Shown: positions 6,115-8,311 of the stretch, in pieces
Numbering within the stretch: the stretch's first letter is position 1
How the letters are laid out: the number at the start of each line of letters is the position of its first letter
Notes under the pieces: model-generated
What the model saw: only the letters and a program-made list of their open reading frames with translations
Database searches by the model: none
Told to the model about the DNA's origin: nothing
Made by a program: the position numbers and the translations under genes
From: Kiritimatiellia bacterium
GTDB taxonomy: Bacteria; Verrucomicrobiota; Kiritimatiellia; RFP12; UBA1067
DNA length: 8,311 bases
Reading direction: 5' to 3'
Assembly: GCA_028707675.1 (NCBI GenBank)
Contig: JAQWAM010000036.1
Coordinates: 1 to 8,311 of the forward strand

Positions 6115-7457
6115 AATACAAGCTCGCCGTACAGGGTCTGGGGCGCCGCGCGCGTGACACGCACGTTGACGAGCGCGCCGGGTTCGAGTGCGGGATCGGG
6201 TTCAAAGACCACGATCTTGTTGCCGGAAGAGCGTCCGGACCAGCGGGAGGCATTGCGCAGGCTCGGGCCTTCGGCGAGCACCTCCTGCACGGTGCCTACG
6301 AGGCGCTGGTTAATCAAGGCGCCGCGCAAGTCCTGGTCAGCCAGCAGCACCCGGTTGCGGCGCATTTTTTCCGCGGCCGGCACGTCATCAGGCAATGCGG
6401 CGGCCGGTGTGCCCGGGCGCGGCGAATATTTGAAGATGAAAGCGTTGTCGAACCCGGCCGCCTCCATCAGTGAACGCGTGTCTTGGAAATCGCTTTCGGT
6501 CTCGCCGGGGAAGCCCACGATGACATCGGTGGTGACGGCGATATCTGGCATGGCCTCGCGCAGGCGGCGCGTGGCGTCGAGATACCCGGCGCGCGTGTAA
6601 CCGCGGCGCATAGCTTTTAGAATACGGTCGGAACCTGACTGGCAGGGAAGGTGCAGGTGGCGGCAGACCTGCGGCAGCGAGCGCATGGCTTGGATCAGTT
6701 GATCGGTGCAGCCGGACGGGTGGCTGGAGGTGAAGCGCACGCGCGCGATGCCCGGTATGTTGGCCACAGCCTCCAGTAACCGCGCGAACGGTTCGGTGAG
6801 GCCGTGTCGGTCGGGAGTGTCAGTGTCATGGGAAACAGGGTTTTTCAGCCCGTAGCGCATGACGCTCTGCCCGAGCAGCGTCACTTCGCGGACTCCGCCG
6901 CGCGCCAGCGCGGTGATCTCAGCGACGATCTCCGCGGCCGGGCGGCTGTACTCCGCGCCGCGGACATCCGGCACGATGCAATAAGAGCAACGTCGTTCAC
7001 AGCCGAGCAGGATGGTGACGAAAGCCGTACAGGCCGTGCCGTCGTGCGCGTCAGGCACGTCCGGGGTTTCCAGCAAGTCGGAAATTTCACAGATGCCGGT
7101 TTCGCCCGCCAGCGCGCGCCGCACCATGCGGGGGATGGCGCCGCAGCGGCGCGTGCCCACCGCGAAATCCAGCGCCGGGACACGTTTGAAGATTTCAGGT
7201 CCGAGCCGCTGCGCCATGCAGCCCATGACGCCGACGATCAGGCCGGGGCGGTCGCGTTTGGCGGCGCAAAGCAGGCCGAGTTTTCCGAGCGCTTTGTCCT
7301 CGGCTTTGCCGCGCACGCTGCACGAGTTGACAATAATAAGGTCAGCTTCGGCCTCGGAAGCGGCCTGTGAATGTCCTGCGGCTTGCAGGATGGCCGAAAC
7401 GGATTCGGAGTCGCGCACGTTCATCTGGCAGCCGTAGGTGTGGATGGAGAAAAGCAT
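6111..7457 (-). CDS. miaB: tRNA-2-methylthio-N6-dimethylallyladenosine synthase MiaB
   Basis: A 448-residue radical-SAM methylthiotransferase that converts i6A37 to ms2i6A37 in tRNAs reading UNN codons. The N-terminal UPF0004 domain has its three cluster cysteines at 10 (YGCQMN), 46 (NSCSVRGKAEDKA) and 80 (VMGCMAQRLG). The radical-SAM cluster motif CERRCSYC is at 153-160 and is followed by IVPDVRGAEYSRP. LLGQSVMRYG, FTSSHPSGC, HLPCQSGSDRILKAMRRGYT and TTDVIVGFPGETE are all family-typical. The last 60 residues form a TRAM domain ending YGELVL. The length and cysteine spacing match E. coli MiaB. QSVMRYG in place of QNVNAYG and HPSGC in place of HP are slight departures, but MiaB fits better than MtaB or RimO. 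The ATG at 7457 gives the standard N-terminus, yet the upstream CT-rich sequence (a heptamer array) offers no Shine-Dalgarno site. It is followed by rlmD with a 4-nt overlap. Confidence 0.93.
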   Translation of the reverse strand: MLFSIHTYGCQMNVRDSESVSAILQAAGHSQAASEAEADLIIVNSCSVRGKAEDKALGKLGLLCAAKRDRPGLIVGVMGCMAQRLGPEIFKRVPALDFAVGTRRCGAIPRMVRRALAGETGICEISDLLETPDVPDAHDGTACTAFVTILLGCERRCSYCIVPDVRGAEYSRPAAEIVAEITALARGGVREVTLLGQSVMRYGLKNPVSHDTDTPDRHGLTEPFARLLEAVANIPGIARVRFTSSHPSGCTDQLIQAMRSLPQVCRHLHLPCQSGSDRILKAMRRGYTRAGYLDATRRLREAMPDIAVTTDVIVGFPGETESDFQDTRSLMEAAGFDNAFIFKYSPRPGTPAAALPDDVPAAEKMRRNRVLLADQDLRGALINQRLVGTVQEVLAEGPSLRNASRWSGRSSGNKIVVFEPDPALEPGALVNVRVTRAAPQTLYGELVL

Positions 7458-7464
7458 TATTGTA

Positions 7465-7527
7465 GAGGTAAGAGGTTAGAGGTCGGAGGTTAGAGGTCGG
7501 AGGTTAGAGGTCGGAGGTCGGAGGCCA
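7465..7527. repeat. Array of nine 7-bp tandem units (GAGGTTA/GAGGTCG)
   Basis: Nine consecutive heptamers, read on the + strand, are GAGGTAA, GAGGTTA, GAGGTCG, GAGGTTA, GAGGTCG, GAGGTTA, GAGGTCG, GAGGTCG and GAGGCCA. The middle six make three perfect 14-bp repeats at 7472-7513. The invariant core is GAGG. On the transcribed strand the array reads as TAACCTC/CGACCTC. It supplies the last codons and the TAA stop of the AsmA-like gene and most of the spacer before miaB. Because 7 is not a multiple of 3, gain or loss of units would shift the end of the upstream protein. There are no spacers, so it is not a CRISPR array. Confidence 0.95.
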
Positions 7528-8301
7528 ATTATCTTTTGGGGGCCCGCTGAACTGGTCGGTGATCCGCTCGATGATGTTTACGTACGACCAGTCGGGATCT
7601 TCAAGCGTTCCGAAGACCCTGAACTCCAGCAGCATCCGCGAGAAGGGCAGCGAAAGGAAATGTGTTATGCGTCCGGCGATGGTGCGCTGTCGGAAAATGT
7701 TGGCTCTGACAACAAACTCGATCTGGTTGGTGTCGAGATTGTAATGACCGCGGCCTTTGATACTGAAGACGTTGCCTTCGATCAGCAGATTTTCAGTGTG
7801 CAGGACGCCGTTTGTAATGGTGAAATCCATCGAGCCGGAGGACTGGTTGACCACGGCGGACAAACCCGGGATATTACGGGTTAAATAATCCGTTAACCCG
7901 GCGAATATCTTCATGCGGTGGATCAATCCGTCGGAGATGCGGACTTTGCCGGCACCGGAGAGTTGCGGCACGGTCTTGCCGCTGGTGGGGCCGGATATCT
8001 GTATGTTTCCCGAAACCCAACCCGAACGTGCGTTGGTGACATTGAAAGCTTGGGAAAGCTCGTCGAGCGCGACTTTGGCCAGTGTGACATTGGCGTTGAA
8101 AACGGTCGCGCTGGCGGCGTATTCCGGGAAGCTGAAGAAAATGCCGCCCGACACTTTGCCGCCGCTGTCCGTTGTGCCGGTCACGTTGCTGATGTTGGCG
8201 GTGTAGCCGGTGACGGAAAGGTCACCGGCCAGATTGTTAAGCGGCAGGTTCAGCACAGTGGCCTTGCCCAGCCCGAGCTTTCCCGTGATATCGTTTGTGA
8301 C
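7504..8301 (-). CDS. AsmA-like C-terminal domain protein (partial, 5' end outside window or disrupted)
   Basis: About 265 residues of the C-terminal part of an AsmA-like (bridge-like, repeating beta-groove) envelope protein. Family members are large, membrane-anchored periplasmic proteins linked to outer-membrane lipid homeostasis. Visible family segments are LSGAGKVRISDGLIHRMKIF, the loop GLTDYLTRNIPGLSAVVNQS, MDFTITNGVLHTENLLIEG, IKGRGHYNLDTNQIEFVVRA and the closing LLEFRVFGTLEDPDW. A GTG at 8256 is a possible start but is unconvincing. Homologous-looking sequence (DITGKLGLGKATVLNLPLNN) continues upstream of it to 8299, so the real N-terminus lies further out. An in-frame TAG at 8302-8304, 7 nt from the window end, interrupts this. 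It could be a real nonsense mutation or an error at the sequence edge. The last few residues (PPTSDL) come from the heptamer array. The gene sits 46 nt upstream of miaB on the same strand. Confidence 0.75.
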   Translation of the reverse strand, partial: VTNDITGKLGLGKATVLNLPLNNLAGDLSVTGYTANISNVTGTTDSGGKVSGGIFFSFPEYAASATVFNANVTLAKVALDELSQAFNVTNARSGWVSGNIQISGPTSGKTVPQLSGAGKVRISDGLIHRMKIFAGLTDYLTRNIPGLSAVVNQSSGSMDFTITNGVLHTENLLIEGNVFSIKGRGHYNLDTNQIEFVVRANIFRQRTIAGRITHFLSLPFSRMLLEFRVFGTLEDPDWSYVNIIERITDQFSGPPKDNWPPTSDL

Positions 8302-8311
8302 CTAGCTTTCC

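Noticed and set aside
6804..7370. A 188-codon + strand open frame inside miaB
   Set aside because: It is a shadow of the conserved miaB coding sequence with shadow-like Arg/Ala/Asp composition.
7465..7527. CRISPR array
   Set aside because: The units are 7 bp, directly adjacent, with no unique spacers and no cas genes nearby.

Overview
The window is GC-rich bacterial DNA with densely packed genes. Everything up to about 4.88 kb reads on the + strand and everything from 8.3 kb down to 4.82 kb reads on the - strand, so two transcription units converge near 4.85 kb. No rRNA, tRNA, CRISPR array or intact transposase was seen. The combination of a type III glutamine synthetase, pyruvate phosphate dikinase, an AsmA-like C-terminal protein and a secreted glutamate-racemase-like remnant suggests a Gram-negative, probably anaerobic member of the PVC group (Kiritimatiellota/Lentisphaerota-like). 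That placement is inferred from gene style only.

Left block (1-3035): three co-directional genes separated by 4 and 11 nt. They are the C-terminus of pyruvate phosphate dikinase, a short N-acetylglutamate-synthase-like GNAT enzyme, and a full-length type III glutamine synthetase. This looks like a small carbon/nitrogen operon around PEP, glutamate and glutamine.

Middle block (about 3040-4890): a degraded accessory island. It holds the C-terminal end of what looks like a type III restriction-modification methyltransferase (mod), then an apparently intact HigB/HigA toxin-antitoxin pair, then a 57-codon remnant with the N-terminal start of a type III Res subunit. HigB-HigA and HigA-Res both overlap as ATGA. 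The order mod-higB-higA-res suggests the addiction module sat inside a type III R-M operon and outlived it. Next comes a broken, signal-peptide-bearing murI-like gene that has lost both catalytic-cysteine regions and changes frame. Its 3' end lies antisense under the C-terminal tail of the next gene.

Right block (7457-4816, - strand): miaB (tRNA methylthiotransferase) and an RlmD/TrmA-family RNA uracil-5-methyltransferase, joined by an ATGA overlap. This is an RNA-modification operon. Upstream of it is the C-terminal part of an AsmA-like envelope protein. A 63-bp array of nine 7-bp units spans that protein's stop codon and most of the spacer before miaB.

The most interesting points are the toxin-antitoxin pair embedded in the R-M remnant and the heptamer array.
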